Source of the DNA: Aselliscus stoliczkanus | Taxonomy: Eukaryota; Chordata; Mammalia; Chiroptera; Hipposideridae | Assembly (NCBI GenBank): GCA_033961575.1 | Contig: CM066732.1 | Span: forward strand, 79,860,187 to 79,924,186 | Direction of reading: 5' to 3' | DNA length: 64,000 nt | Part shown: positions 1-10,700 of the stretch, piece by piece | Numbering within the stretch: position 1 is the first letter of the stretch | How the letters are laid out: every line of letters starts with the position of its first letter | The notes under the pieces: model-generated | What the model was told of the DNA's origin: nothing | Seen by the model: the letters and a program-made list of their open reading frames with translations, nothing else | Databases searched by the model: none | Program-made: the position numbers and the translations under genes

Positions 1-1540
1 AATACATAAATAAGATTATGCGTTGTTTATGCAAACAAGTCAGAATCATGCTAGAGGACAGAATAATATATCTGAAAGTTTTCTTACTTAAAATGTAATT
101 CACTCTAATATGGTGAGTAGAAATCTTTTTTTTTTTCTCCAAACTTCCTTTTTGTCAAGTTCAAATTCTAGCTGCTGATGGAGACAGTAGAGTTCACCAT
201 GTGCCTCATTCTCTGAGATGTAAATACAAGGAAATGATGGTTCTTCTCATAAGGTACAGACCTTTCATTTCTTGGAAGGAACAAAACATTTCTGTGTTTG
301 GGAAAGCTTAGGATCCCTTATTTTGATTAAAAAAAAAATCTTTCAAAAATAAATATCTTAACTATTGAAGAACATACATAATGCTTTCTTTAAATAACAG
401 AATATACAAAATAATGAAAGATATTTTTCTTATTCAAAATGGAATCACAGGATTTATTAGGAAATGAGTTGAGTTCAAATTTCTCAACCCATTGAAAAAC
501 TAAGTTACTTTTTAGTGTTTTTCTCTGGTACTTCTCTTTAGCTGCAGTGAGACTTCTTATAGTATTCAGAATCCTGTTTTCTCTCTTTTCCTTGCTTTTC
601 CACCAGGAATCTTAAGTTCCTTTCCATTCTATTATATAGAACATTTCATCTCTAATCAATCCACCACCCCCAAATTTTCAAACCCACACTCAACATGGGG
701 TTCAGTAAAACAATGGGCTTTGCATGTAATGAGACCCACTCTTCTTGGAAAGAGCTGGGATTATATATAACTAGGTCTCAGTAGTTGACAGTTTGTTTTC
801 AGTGGCCAGCAAAATGTAATACACTTTTTTCAAGGACAAGTTAGTATGAACTCATTTTATTTGAGTGGCAATAAAATTCAAATACTATATTTTACATTTC
901 CAAACACCCCTGTGCTGGGTTATAGAAATATGGCTTTTTTTTCTCTAAGACAATCAAGAAACCCCCAAGAGAGCAGCAACAACAATTTTAGAAGGAAAAT
1001 ATTTGCTTCATATTCGTCAGTTCAGCTATCAGAATTTTAAATTAAACGAATTCAGTAGAAGTCATTTTTGTACAACCAAGTCATTATTATATGTTTCACA
1101 CAATGTAAAATAAAGCAGAAAGGTCCCATAGTATGTGGCATTTAAAGATCACTTAATTATTTGCTTCATCACTTGGTCTGTATATAAATTAGTCATGTGA
1201 ATGCCAAGCTGAAAATATGACTCTCAGACTATGCTAACAGTTGCCTTAAATGGTTTTGCCTTTTCAGTGGTAAATGGATTTTGAAAGTCTGGGATATTTT
1301 CAAGTGAATTCTTGGGTTTCTTTATTTATTACTGGGAAACTCCTTGCTGAGAATCAGATCAGGACACATTAATTGGCATGTTCTGGATAAGTTCTATTTG
1401 TACTGGTGAATTTCTTTTAAACATCAGAGTAGATTCTTCTGTTGAGACACCCATTTTTGGTGGTAAAGTGGTGTTTTAGAGCATTAGGCGAAAGACATCT
1501 GTGATATTGTGATTTATAATAAGAAATATATATTTGGTTT
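1..1540. other. AT-rich unique non-coding DNA
   Basis: There is no open frame of note, no splice-flanked exon and no repeat family I recognise. The short frame at 846-1040 starts in AT-rich sequence and has no family signature. The stretch is probably intergenic or intronic. Confidence 0.6.
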
Positions 1541-2330
1541 TCCATGATTCCTGGCACAGAGCTCTCTGGAATTGACTAAGTGATGAGAGTGATAAAGGTG
1601 TCTTTTGTTCTGTTAGTGAAGGTGACTTGTGGAATTCCCCTAGGTCACCTAAAGATTGGGATGGTTGCCAGGGGAACTAACCCTGTGATTAGAGGGTTGG
1701 AGCTTCCAGGAGAGGAAAAAGGGGCTGGAGATTGAGTTCAATCACCAATGGCCGATGATTGAATCAATCCTGTCTATGTAAGGAAACCTCCATAAAAACC
1801 CAAAAGGACAGGTTTCTGAGTGCTTTCCAGTTTGTGAACACATGGAGGTGTGGGGAGAGTGATGCCCTGCAGGGGGCATAGAAGCTCAATGACCCTTCCC
1901 ATATACCTTGTTCTGTGCTTCTCTTTAAGATGGCTATTGTGGGGTTGTATCATTTTATGATAAACAGGTAATCTAGTAAGTAAAATGTCTCTCTGAGTTC
2001 TGTGAGCCACTAGCAAACCAATCAAACACAGTGGGGGGGGGAGTCACTGGAACCCCTGATCTATGGCCTGTTGGTCAGAAGCACAGGTGACAACCTAGAT
2101 TTGGGATTGGCATCTGAAGTGTGTCTGTGTGTGTCGGGGGTGGGAGGGAGCGAAGTGAGAGGGGACAGTCTTGTAGTACTGAGTCCTTAATCTGTGGGAT
2201 CTGATGCTATACTGTCAAAATTGAGTTGAATTGTAGGACACCCAGCTGGTGTCTGAGAATTGCTTGGTGGTGTGGGGAAAATCTCCCCCACCCATGGGAG
2301 TCATTAGAACAGAATCTTAAAACCAAATCT
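1540..2330 (+). mobile_element. ERV-type solo LTR, old
   Basis: The stretch matches a remembered mammalian ERV LTR: the cttttgttctgttagtgaag block near 1610, the caatcaccaatggccgatga block near 1740, the cataaaaaccc TATA-like stretch near 1792, a decayed poly(A) signal (gataaacaggtaatctag) near 1960, and the tgtaggacacccagctggtg block near 2235. No retroviral internal region (gag, pol or env reading frame) lies on either side, so it is a solo LTR. The exact subfamily is uncertain and the ends are approximate. A G run near 2031-2041 lies inside it. Confidence 0.6.
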
Positions 2331-2674
2331 GCAAGAAAGAAGGTTTGAAATCATCAACGTCAACCCAATAAGATCTAATAATAAACTCTAGGCAGAGCCA
2401 TGAAAGAGTACCAGAAGTGCATTAAGATCCAAGCAAGAATCATCAACACTGAGCGTGATTTATTAAATACCCACTGGTACATAATACCAGTCTAAATATT
2501 ATATGCTTAGATTACTTTTGCACTCCTGGAAATTTCCCTTCAAAACCCTAAAGTAATTTCTAACTCCTTCCTTTGAACTGCTTCCTTTTTATCATTTGTT
2601 TCTGCTGTATCATTCAACTCACTGATCCCGTGTTATGATTCCCCCTCCCCTCCTTCCCTTCTCGTTACAACTGC
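2330..2674. other. Unannotated non-coding DNA
   Basis: Mostly unique sequence. A weak resemblance to an L2-type tail near 2455-2540 (increments of tattaaatacccactggtac) is too decayed to call. Confidence 0.4.
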
Positions 2675-2688
2675 TCCATCTGTATTTT

Positions 2689-2801
2689 GCTCTGTTTTTG
2701 TTTTTTTGAGGGCAGTGTCACTGGCCTTCATATGTAGGACCAAACCAGGGCCGCTGGCTTCCCAAGCCAGAGCTTAACCACCATGCCACTCGGCTGGCCC
2801 T
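2689..2801 (-). mobile_element. Short tRNA-derived SINE, reverse strand
   Basis: Reading on the minus strand, a head of GGGCCAGCCGAGTGGCATGG is followed by a tRNA-like region and a gagggcag/ctgccctc junction, then an A tail (T run at 2696-2707 on plus). It is bounded by a target-site duplication, tccatctgtatttt, at 2675-2688 and 2802-2815, which shows an L1-type retrotransposition event. The head carries a pol III box-B-like motif. Confidence 0.9.
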
Positions 2802-2815
2802 TCCATCTGTATTTT

Positions 2816-3735
2816 TCTAGCTGTCCATTCCACCCTTCTCTCCCTTGGTTTTATCTTTGTCTGTTAATTTGATTCCGTGTCACGTTGTTGGGGTTTAGGG
2901 TGAAGGTTGGTGCGTGTGACATCCTTATGTGCCCTCCTGGGACTCGTTTGGGGATCACCTTCTTCTCAGTGTAACACGCGATTCCTTAGTGTTGCTAGTA
3001 CAAATCCACAGCCCTGGTGAAGTCTGCAGGGTAGTTTGAGGGCCGAGCTGGTCCTGTGATCCTGGAGGACCAACCAAAAGGGAATACATGGAGCCGGGAC
3101 CCAAACAGGCCTCCATTTAAAAGAGAACATCTTCGTGTTTCCCAGCTGTCCTAGCCCTTGGCAATTCCAGATTCATGGGGTTTCTTTCAAGAAGCACCTG
3201 TTTGTATTGTAGCCTGAATTTGTAGCAAATTATTTCTACACAGTTGGAAATAACATCAAATTGGCTCTTTTACCAGGCACGCTGGACGGACGCATTTGGG
3301 TTTCGTAGATGTTTGTGTGTTCTTGTAGTGTGAAAATGCCTTTATTTAAAACAAATACATTTTCCAGCTCATTATCCCACAGTGTGAAGCCCAATTCTGT
3401 TAAAAATAATTACAATGGCTGAATTATTTTGCTGAGAAAAACAGGTATCCACATGTCACTCCGAAGCTAAACTTTTGTTTCCAGCAGGCTTTTGATGCAT
3501 CAACCCAAGATACTGTGGCTTGAAAGTTTGAAGAACATTCCTCTAAGGTTATTTTCATAAATATTTTTACTTCTTTGATGAAAAATCCTTACCAATACTC
3601 ACGTCCCTCTTAGAGTACATCAGAAGGGAAGGAGCTTCTTTTATTAGTATTTTTATTCTTAAAAATATTGAAACACATTAGATACTATAGTCTCATTGGG
3701 AGGAAAATGAAAGGGTCATCTTACAACTTGTTGTG
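2816..3735. other. Repeat-free, conserved-looking non-coding block
   Basis: No recognisable interspersed repeat. It is of intermediate GC near 2880-3130 with retained CpGs (cgtgtcacgttg, aacacgcgatt), then AT-rich with homeodomain-type TAATTA-like words near 3410. It could be a conserved non-coding element; conservation cannot be measured here. Confidence 0.35.
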
Positions 3736-3738
3736 TAT

Positions 3739-3796
<58 letters not shown>

Positions 3797-3826
3797 TTAT
3801 TTATTTATTTATTTATTTTTTTGAGG
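3736..3826. repeat. (TA)n then (TTTA)n simple repeat
   Basis: About 55 bp of near-pure TA dinucleotides, with one break near 3763, runs into tttattta repeats that form the expanded tail of the adjoining reverse-strand SINE. Confidence 0.95.
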
Positions 3827-3915
3827 GCAGTGTTACTGGCCCTCATATGTGGGACCGAACCGGGGCCGCTGGCTTCCAAAGCCAGCGCTTAACCACCGCG
3901 CCACTCGGCCGGCCC
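3816..3915 (-). mobile_element. Short tRNA-derived SINE, reverse strand
   Basis: The head GGGCCGGCCGAGTGGCGCGG is intact at the right edge (about 3896-3915). The retained CpGs in the head suggest a young copy. The A tail has become a (TTTA)n microsatellite. No clear target duplication is seen because the left flank is TA repeat. Confidence 0.9.
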
Positions 3916-3919
3916 TGCA

Positions 3920-5406
3920 TATTATATTTTTAAAAGTCTAATTTTCTTTGGGAAAATAAGAGTAAAATTCTGAAGGAAGTAGAACTTTAAAGATGCAAAA
4001 ATTCCAATTCTCAAAGTCTGAAACCTTTGGGTCCATGAACCTCTGACATGAATTTCAAATAAACCAGCCTCTGAGCTGTTGCCATCTTTTTCTTTGTTGG
4101 GATGATACCAGGCATGGGTTATTCTTCCCTTCACCTTTAATTTGAAGAGAATTAAAGACTAGGTGGATGAGGTAAGTGGTGAGGAAGAGAGAATTAAAGG
4201 CTCTGTTCACCAGAAATTTTTCAGGGTCTGAACCTATACGTTATTCAAATAATTAGAGTTGATTATTAATTCTCAACAAACTTTATAAGGTTAAAGCAGT
4301 CATGTTTACCCAGGGAGAATGGAAAATTCCTCCAGGTGAATACAGTTTTGCAGGAACTATTTTGGTGTGCAACAGATTTGGGCTTCGGCCACCTTGGCTC
4401 TCCTAAAAAGGGCACTGCAAAGACTCTCTAGTCCTTACAGGTACATTTTCCTGGCCCTCAAAGATGCTTCTTGAATGGTCCTGGGAAATGTTGGGAATGC
4501 TGTATTTTATATCTTCCTCTGGGTGATGCACACTGCACTTTAACATACTAAAATTTCTAAGACATTCTCTAATAAAGTAACTTGTTTAACTTTATTTAAC
4601 ACAAGTTTCCAAGCTTATATGATCACAGTGCCCTTTTTGTATACACTTACTAACATTCTGTGATTCCACAGAAGGAATGGTATTTTTTGCATAAAAAGCT
4701 TTGTAAGGAAGATTTACACAATTATGTCCTGATGTGTAGGTTATGGTTGGTAAGAAATATCATATGCCCTGATATTGCCAAAAGTATTCTAAAATCTTAG
4801 AAGATGTGCAAAGGTCCAGGATATGAAAAGGATGTAGCGGTGAGTTAAAGAAATATGTAATTTGGTCTCAAATCTGGTTTAGGCTTTTCTGGAAGAGCTA
4901 TATCATTCTATTTTCTTGTAAAATTATTACAATTTGTTTTTGAGTGATAAGCTAATATTCGCAGAAACTATTATATATGTGCAACATTGCTGGAAGATAA
5001 GGGCCTGGTTAAATATTAGTGGAATTTCAGTTTTAGGAGAAAATTGTTCAAATTTTATATTTAAAAATTTTTATATTGAATATATGTATTCTTTTTAAAA
5101 GTCTATAATAGAAGTATTTGAGTTTCTCCCCCTTCATCTCTATCTGCCCTTTTGCATATTTAAAAAACAATTCTAAGTCTCCTCCTGTGTATCCAGTAGT
5201 GTGTTAGGTGTCTCTGGGGGGATAAGAAGAAATAGAAGGCCCTTGAGTAGCCAATCAGAAAAGTCTCTAGGTTGGATTTTTACACTGACTGGGTAGAGTG
5301 GAGGAGAAGTGCATTCTGGGTGGGATATTCAGCTGAATGAACAATAAAAACAGAAGCAAACCTGGTCTCATGCTGTAGTGAGCACCAGGAAGCAGAAAAA
5401 ACTCAC
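3920..5406. other. AT-rich non-coding DNA
   Basis: No repeat family or exon is recognised. Short frames, such as that at 3922-4134 on the minus strand, show no family signature. Confidence 0.5.
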
Positions 5407-5901
5407 GTTGCTTTGACTCAAGTGGTCACAGCTCTCAGTGGGATGGCTGCTTGCACAGAGGCAGATGTACTCTACAGCCAGAGCCCCTTCATTGCATTTT
5501 ACATAAGCATAGATCTTCCTCCCCGTACGAGAGTGTTGTCTGTGAGGAAACAATTTTCTATGAAACTGGACCGACATAGGAGCAATCTGAAGCCTGTCCC
5601 TCTGATGACGCAATGACAACTTCCTGCAGATGATGGAGAGGAGAGTTTTCCAGGGCCGTCATGGTCACGTTGATGAAAAGCCCTCTTCAAATAGTGTTTG
5701 TGGGGTCCAACAGGACCTCATTCTTCCAAGTGGCAAAGGAAAGAGAGTCTATTGGGCTGTAGGAAAAGTCGTGATGTATTTTTTCTATGTTTTTCGTTGC
5801 AAAAATGCGTCCTGACTTTTCTGACAACCCAATATTTTGTACAATGGCTAGAAACCTAGATACCAGGCTCTTCCTGGAAAATCGATGATCTTTTCCTAGC
5901 T
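5407..5901 (-). pseudogene. Possible decayed exon on the minus strand, split by a MITE
   Basis: On the minus strand a pyrimidine-rich acceptor (cctcttcttttcctttccag) ends at 5902. A good donor consensus, AAC|GTGAGT, follows the segment at 5407. Between them GC content is higher than the surroundings and several partly overlapping frames exist on both strands, but every minus-strand frame is interrupted by stops once the MITE at 5752-5832 is discounted. I do not recognise the protein. It may be a dead exon, a processed fragment or chance. The MITE insertion would itself have disrupted any exon. Confidence 0.2.
5752..5832 (+). mobile_element. 81-bp mariner-like MITE, copy 1
   Basis: A palindromic non-autonomous element with TTGGG.TGT.GGAAAAGTC at the left end and its inverted copy GACTTTTCTGACAACCCAA at the right. 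It is flanked by TA at 5750-5751 and 5833-5834, as expected for Tc1/mariner insertion. An asymmetric centre (tctatgtttttcgttgc) gives it an orientation. It encodes nothing. Confidence 0.85.
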
Positions 5902-5934
5902 CTGGAAAGGAAAAGAAGAGGAGGCACTTTTCTA

Positions 5935-6680
5935 AATAAATCAACAAGTCTTTGGATCCTTTTGGGAAAGTTAGCTGATTTGGGAAAAGATAGACAGGGA
6001 CTAAAGAACTGGAGGAAAAGGTAAGGAAGTGTCAGGCTATTTCATGGCTGGTCACTTGATGCCAAATTATAATAAATTGATAATTCTGATCACATCTCAC
6101 CTTTCTTTCACAAGGTGCAAATGGACATGATCATCTATTTCCTAGTGACCATTAGACTTGAAAGATCAGAAAAGCACACATTAAGGAATATTATTTCAGG
6201 TGAAATATTAACAAACTGCTATTACTCTTCTAACTCTCTTCCATGTACAACATTTCTTTTTAATGCTTATTAAGAAGGATTTTACCTGGAGTTCTAGTTA
6301 GTTAACTAATTAACTGGGAGTTACTCTCTGAGAATTAAGTAGGGCTTTGCAGTCCAGAGAGAGAAAAGCCCCAAGAAGAAGAAATAAATAATTTAATTTC
6401 TATTGAAATTAGGAAAGTTTTGGAAATTTTTCTGCTGTCCTCTGGGATTTTGATGTGTCTTTTGAAGCACAGTCGAATCCTGGACTTGCTGCTATGCCTA
6501 GATCAGTCAGATATAGCAACATAAGTGCTGTTTTCATGAGGCAAGAAGTGTTTTTTTAATATTAAAACTATCATCTCTCTTCATGAAAGTATAGAACCAG
6601 TATTTTTAAATGTGGCCTATAGTGGGTGTATGAAAGTATAATTATTCTAAGGGAATTTTACAATGGTATATAAGTACTTT

Positions 6681-6682
<2 letters not shown>
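5935..6682. other. AT-rich non-coding DNA
   Basis: I see no recognisable element here. Confidence 0.5.

Positions 6683-6716
<34 letters not shown>
6683..6716. repeat. (AC)17 microsatellite
   Basis: Uninterrupted AC dinucleotides. Confidence 0.98.
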
Positions 6717-6718
<2 letters not shown>

Positions 6719-6719
6719 G

Positions 6720-7554
6720 AAAAAGTGCCCCGCAAAAATACATTTCCCACAAGCATTGAGATTCTATGTCGTCGCCTTTATTTAGCAAGATACATATCTA
6801 AAACTCAGACACAATGAGAGAACTAATAGTATAAACCTTTTAGCTGTTTTAACTAGAATTATTTAACTGCTTTACTTTTATTTATTATAGCAGATGAAAC
6901 TCGTTTTAAGATGTAAAATGTGTAAGCAAGTATAGCCTCATGTATTTGTAGTCAGTCTCAGTGGCAAGGATTATTAAAAAATTAGACCAAACATTAAGAG
7001 TTATGTCAGTCTCCAAGAATAGAGTGCACAACCCAAGGGCCACAAAGCCTGGGGTGTAGTTCTTGTGGCCAGGAGGCTACTGAACAGCCTTCAATGTGTG
7101 TTCTGACTGAAGGGACTCTGAGAATTGGCCAGCAATTGGCTAAAGGAGCCTTTGATTCAGTCCATGCCTGGAGGTGCCAGTTACAAAGCAGTGTGGACAG
7201 TGATACACAGAAGTAAACACGGGACACTGTGACAGCCCCTTGAGCATCTAGCTCAGGCATTGTGGGTCAGCAAAGGCTCCTTAGGGAGTGGTTATTATTC
7301 CACGATGTAGAAATATATATAACAGGGAGGTTATATGTAAGGGCAGAACAGCCAAATGCCAGTTACTGTAAGTGTTCACAGATGATAGGACATTTTGTAG
7401 TATAATATGTGTGTAGGGCATCCAGCCTGGTGTGCGTCCACAGCATTATCTCACACCAGCTCAATGTTATCTACCTGAATATTTCTGGAACTTCTCTTTT
7501 CTAGACACATGGTAGGATTATACTTACTTAATCCCTTGAGCTAAGTGTGGTCAT
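6720..7554. other. Non-coding DNA, unclassified
   Basis: Moderately GC-rich near 7010-7260, with a chance minus-strand frame (7006-7260). No protein family or repeat is recognised. Confidence 0.4.
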
Positions 7555-7830
7555 CAGGCTTGCCTTGACCACAGCAATGTGAACCGAAGTGATATGTGTC
7601 ACTTCCAAGGGGACATTTTAAAAGTTTGTATTCAATTCACCATCTCTTTGTCCCTCCTGTGACGATCCAGGAAAGCTGTGTCTAGATGGAATACTCCCCA
7701 ACTGAATTTTGAGTGACCCGTCAACCTATAATGGAATGAGCTGTGAGTGAGAAATACATGTCTGTTGTCTTAAGCCACTGAGATTTTTAATAGTGTAAAA
7801 ATCTTCACTGGCTGATGTAAACATCCATCT
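7555..7830 (+). mobile_element. Decayed MaLR-type LTR fragment
   Basis: The 3' part resembles MLT1-type LTR ends: gagaaatacatgtctgttgt then cttaagccactgagattttt near 7750-7790. The 5' part is too diverged to place with confidence. Confidence 0.4.
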
Positions 7831-7904
7831 ACAATTGATCCTATGAACTCTCAAGGCAACTGATAAAGGAAATTAAGCCTGAGTAAAACGCAGAAGCTTC
7901 TAGT

Positions 7905-9570
7905 ACTTGTTTTTAAAGGTAAGACTTTATGTTTTTAGAGCAGTTTTATGTTCACAGCATCACTGAGTTTAAGGTACAGAGATTTCTCATATACCTGCTG
8001 CACTCACACATGCCTAACCTTTTGCCATTATTAACTTACCTCATTAGAATGGTACATTTGTTACAACTGATGAACCTACATTGACATGTCATAATCACCC
8101 AAAGTACATAGTTTACAAGTGGGTTCACTTTTGGTGTTGTGTGTTCTGTAGGTTTGTACTGACATGTGTTCATCATGATAGTATCACACAGAGTATTTTC
8201 TCTGCCCTAAAAATCCTCTGTGCTCTATCTATTCATTCTTCCCTTCCCCCAACTCCTGACAATCACTGATCTTTTTACTGTCTTCATAGTTTTGCTTTTT
8301 CCAGAATGTCATGTAGTTTGAATCATATAATATATAGCATTTTCAGATTTGTTTCTTTCACTTAGTAAAATGCGTTTGTTTCCTCCATGTCTTTCCATGG
8401 CTTGATAGCTCATTTCTTTCTAGCGTGGAAAGTATTCTGTTGTTTGTATGCATCACCATTTATTTATTCATTCACTGACTGAAGGATATCTTGGTTGCTT
8501 CCAAGTTTTGCAATTATGAATAAAATCACTATAAACATCTGTGTGCAGGTTTGTGTGTAGAAATAAATAAATTTTCATCTCCTTTGGGTAAATAAGAAGC
8601 ATGTTTGCTAGATCATATGGCAAGAACCTGTTTAGTTTTTTGAGAAAACACAAAACTATCTTCCAAAGTGACTGCACCATTTTACATTCACCAGCAATGA
8701 ATGAGACTTCCTGTTGCTCCACATCGTCTCCAATGTTTGATGTCAGTGTTCTGGATTTTGGCCATTCTACTATGTGTGCGTTGTCATCTCGTTTTAATTT
8801 GCATTTCCCTGATGATATGGAGCGCCTTTTCATAGGCTTATTTGCCATCTGTGAGGTGTCTGTTAAAGTCTTTGGCCCAATTTTTGGCCCATTTTTAAAT
8901 CAGGTTCTTTGTTTTCTTATTTTTGAGTTTTAAGAGTTCTTTGATATTTTAGGTGACAATTCTTTACCACATGGGTCTTTTGTAAATATTTTCTCCAAGT
9001 AGGTGGCTTGTCTTTTCATTTTCTTGACAGTGTCTTTCACAGAGCAGAAATTTTTAATTTTTGTGAAGTCCAGCTAATTGACTCTTACTTCCATGGATTA
9101 TATTTTTGGCATTGTACCTAAAAGGTTATTGACATGCCCAAAGCCATCTACATTTTCTCTTATGTTATCTTTGAGGATTTTTATAGTTTTGTGTTTTAAA
9201 TAGGGCTGTGATCTACTTTGATTTAATTTTGGGGAAGGGTGTGACATTTATGTCTAGACTCATTTTGTTTTTGCATGTGCATGTCCTGTTGTTTCAGCAC
9301 CATTTGCTAAAAAGACTATTTTTGCTCCATTGTATTGCCTTTGCCCCTTTGTCAAAGATCAGTTGACTATATTGAGGTGGGTCTATTTTGGGACTCTCTA
9401 TTCTGTTCCATTGATATGTTTATACTTTTTGCATACTTGCTTCATTACTCTAGTTTTATAGCAAGTCTTGAAGTCAAGTAGTGTCCGTCCACTGACTTTG
9501 TTTTTTCTCCTTCAATATTGTGTTGATTATTCTGGGCCTTTTGTGCCTCTAGTGCATTTTGTGCCTGGCA
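7905..9570 (-). mobile_element. Old LINE-1, 3' half, reverse strand
   Basis: Characteristic reverse-strand L1 3' UTR and ORF2-tail sequence: ctccatgtctttccatggct near 8384, tggccattctactatgtgtg near 8759, ctaattgactcttacttcca near 9074, and caccatttgctaaaaagact near 9299. The element's 3' end is near 7905 and it is 5'-truncated near 9570. No long ORF2 frame survives; the 110-126 aa frames here are chance readings of the UTR. This is an ancient, inactive L1M-type copy. Confidence 0.85.
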
Positions 9571-10440
9571 CCTACTACAGTGGTCCAAAGGCCTTTTGGG
9601 GGTTTACTTTCTGCTTATTGACTGTCAGAAGCTGAGTTCTGGCTCAGTGAGTTGTTCTTGTAAAAAGAATAACCATTGTTTCTCAACACAATCTAAATGA
9701 GCCAGGTCCACAAGAAGCAATTAAGTAATAATAATTCAAGTCCATATGTTATTAGTCCTAGAATGGGTTAATCATAATTTCAAACACATTTTGACAGACC
9801 TAAATTCACCTCTTAAGTCATAGTTTAATATAATCCAATAACCAATTTGTATCAATGTATTTCCTCTCACGGCAGGTAAAGAATACAATTTACTTCTGCT
9901 GTCTTGGTTCATGAAAGTGCCTCCTCGCTAAGGTACACTGAGTGGTTCTGCTATAGTGAGTCACTGTTACTTACGGAATGCTTAAATTGCTTTTGGCAAG
10001 AACAAATATTTAAAAACCACTGTTGCAGGCAATTAGGAGCCATTGGAAGTTCATGAATAGAAGAGTTTGTGCCAAATAGTCAAACAATAAGACAATGAGC
10101 TTCACACAGCATCTAAAATCCCTCCAGAGCCTCTCTTTGACACCGATAAAGACATATTTGACAGATGGAGGTAATGGAGCCGATACTTGTCTTTTGAACT
10201 TACTGTTTATGACATATGGAATGATAACCAACAGAAGTAATGTTTAAAATACTTTCCCAGATGTCAAAGAGGAAACATGGAATTGTAATATTCATGTATA
10301 TCTTAAATTTGGGGGTCATTTTTACCTCTTAACACAGAGGTGATTTTTTGGTACACTTTAAAGAGAGATTGTTTGGGGTAAATGTCATGAGATGAACTCT
10401 TTCTCAAGGCAAAGATATGGCCAATTTATAAATCCCTTTT
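9571..10440. other. Unique non-coding DNA
   Basis: I recognise no repeat or exon. Confidence 0.5.
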
Positions 10441-10700
10441 AAAAATAAATGAAGTGTTTCTTTCCATCTGTTCTAAGCGCTGCACCTGAAGCCTGGACCT
10501 GTCTAAAGCCTGCCAACATTGACATGCTGATTAATCCTATAAAATTTGACAGAGTCATTCCACTACAACACCTGGAATAATTGCATAGTTGCTGGCAAAA
10601 AAAGAAAAAAAAGCAGAAGATACTGTTAAATCTGCCAATTGTGGTGCAGTTAATAGTGCCTCAGACATTGCACTAAATGCTACAGTCTTGACCTTTTTGT
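10440..10700. promoter_or_regulatory. Candidate conserved non-coding element
   Basis: A repeat-free stretch of mixed composition with homeodomain-like words (gctgattaatcctat at about 10527, OTX/bicoid-type TAATCC) and dense non-repetitive complexity. The regulatory role is inference only; no conservation data are available. Confidence 0.25.

Noticed and set aside
3668..3933. Two frames rich in YIYI residues
   Set aside because: Translation of (TA)n and (TTTA)n repeats plus the antisense of a SINE.
8468..8933. Overlapping 126- and 110-aa frames on opposite strands
   Set aside because: They lie in reverse-strand old L1 3' UTR sequence and are chance readings.
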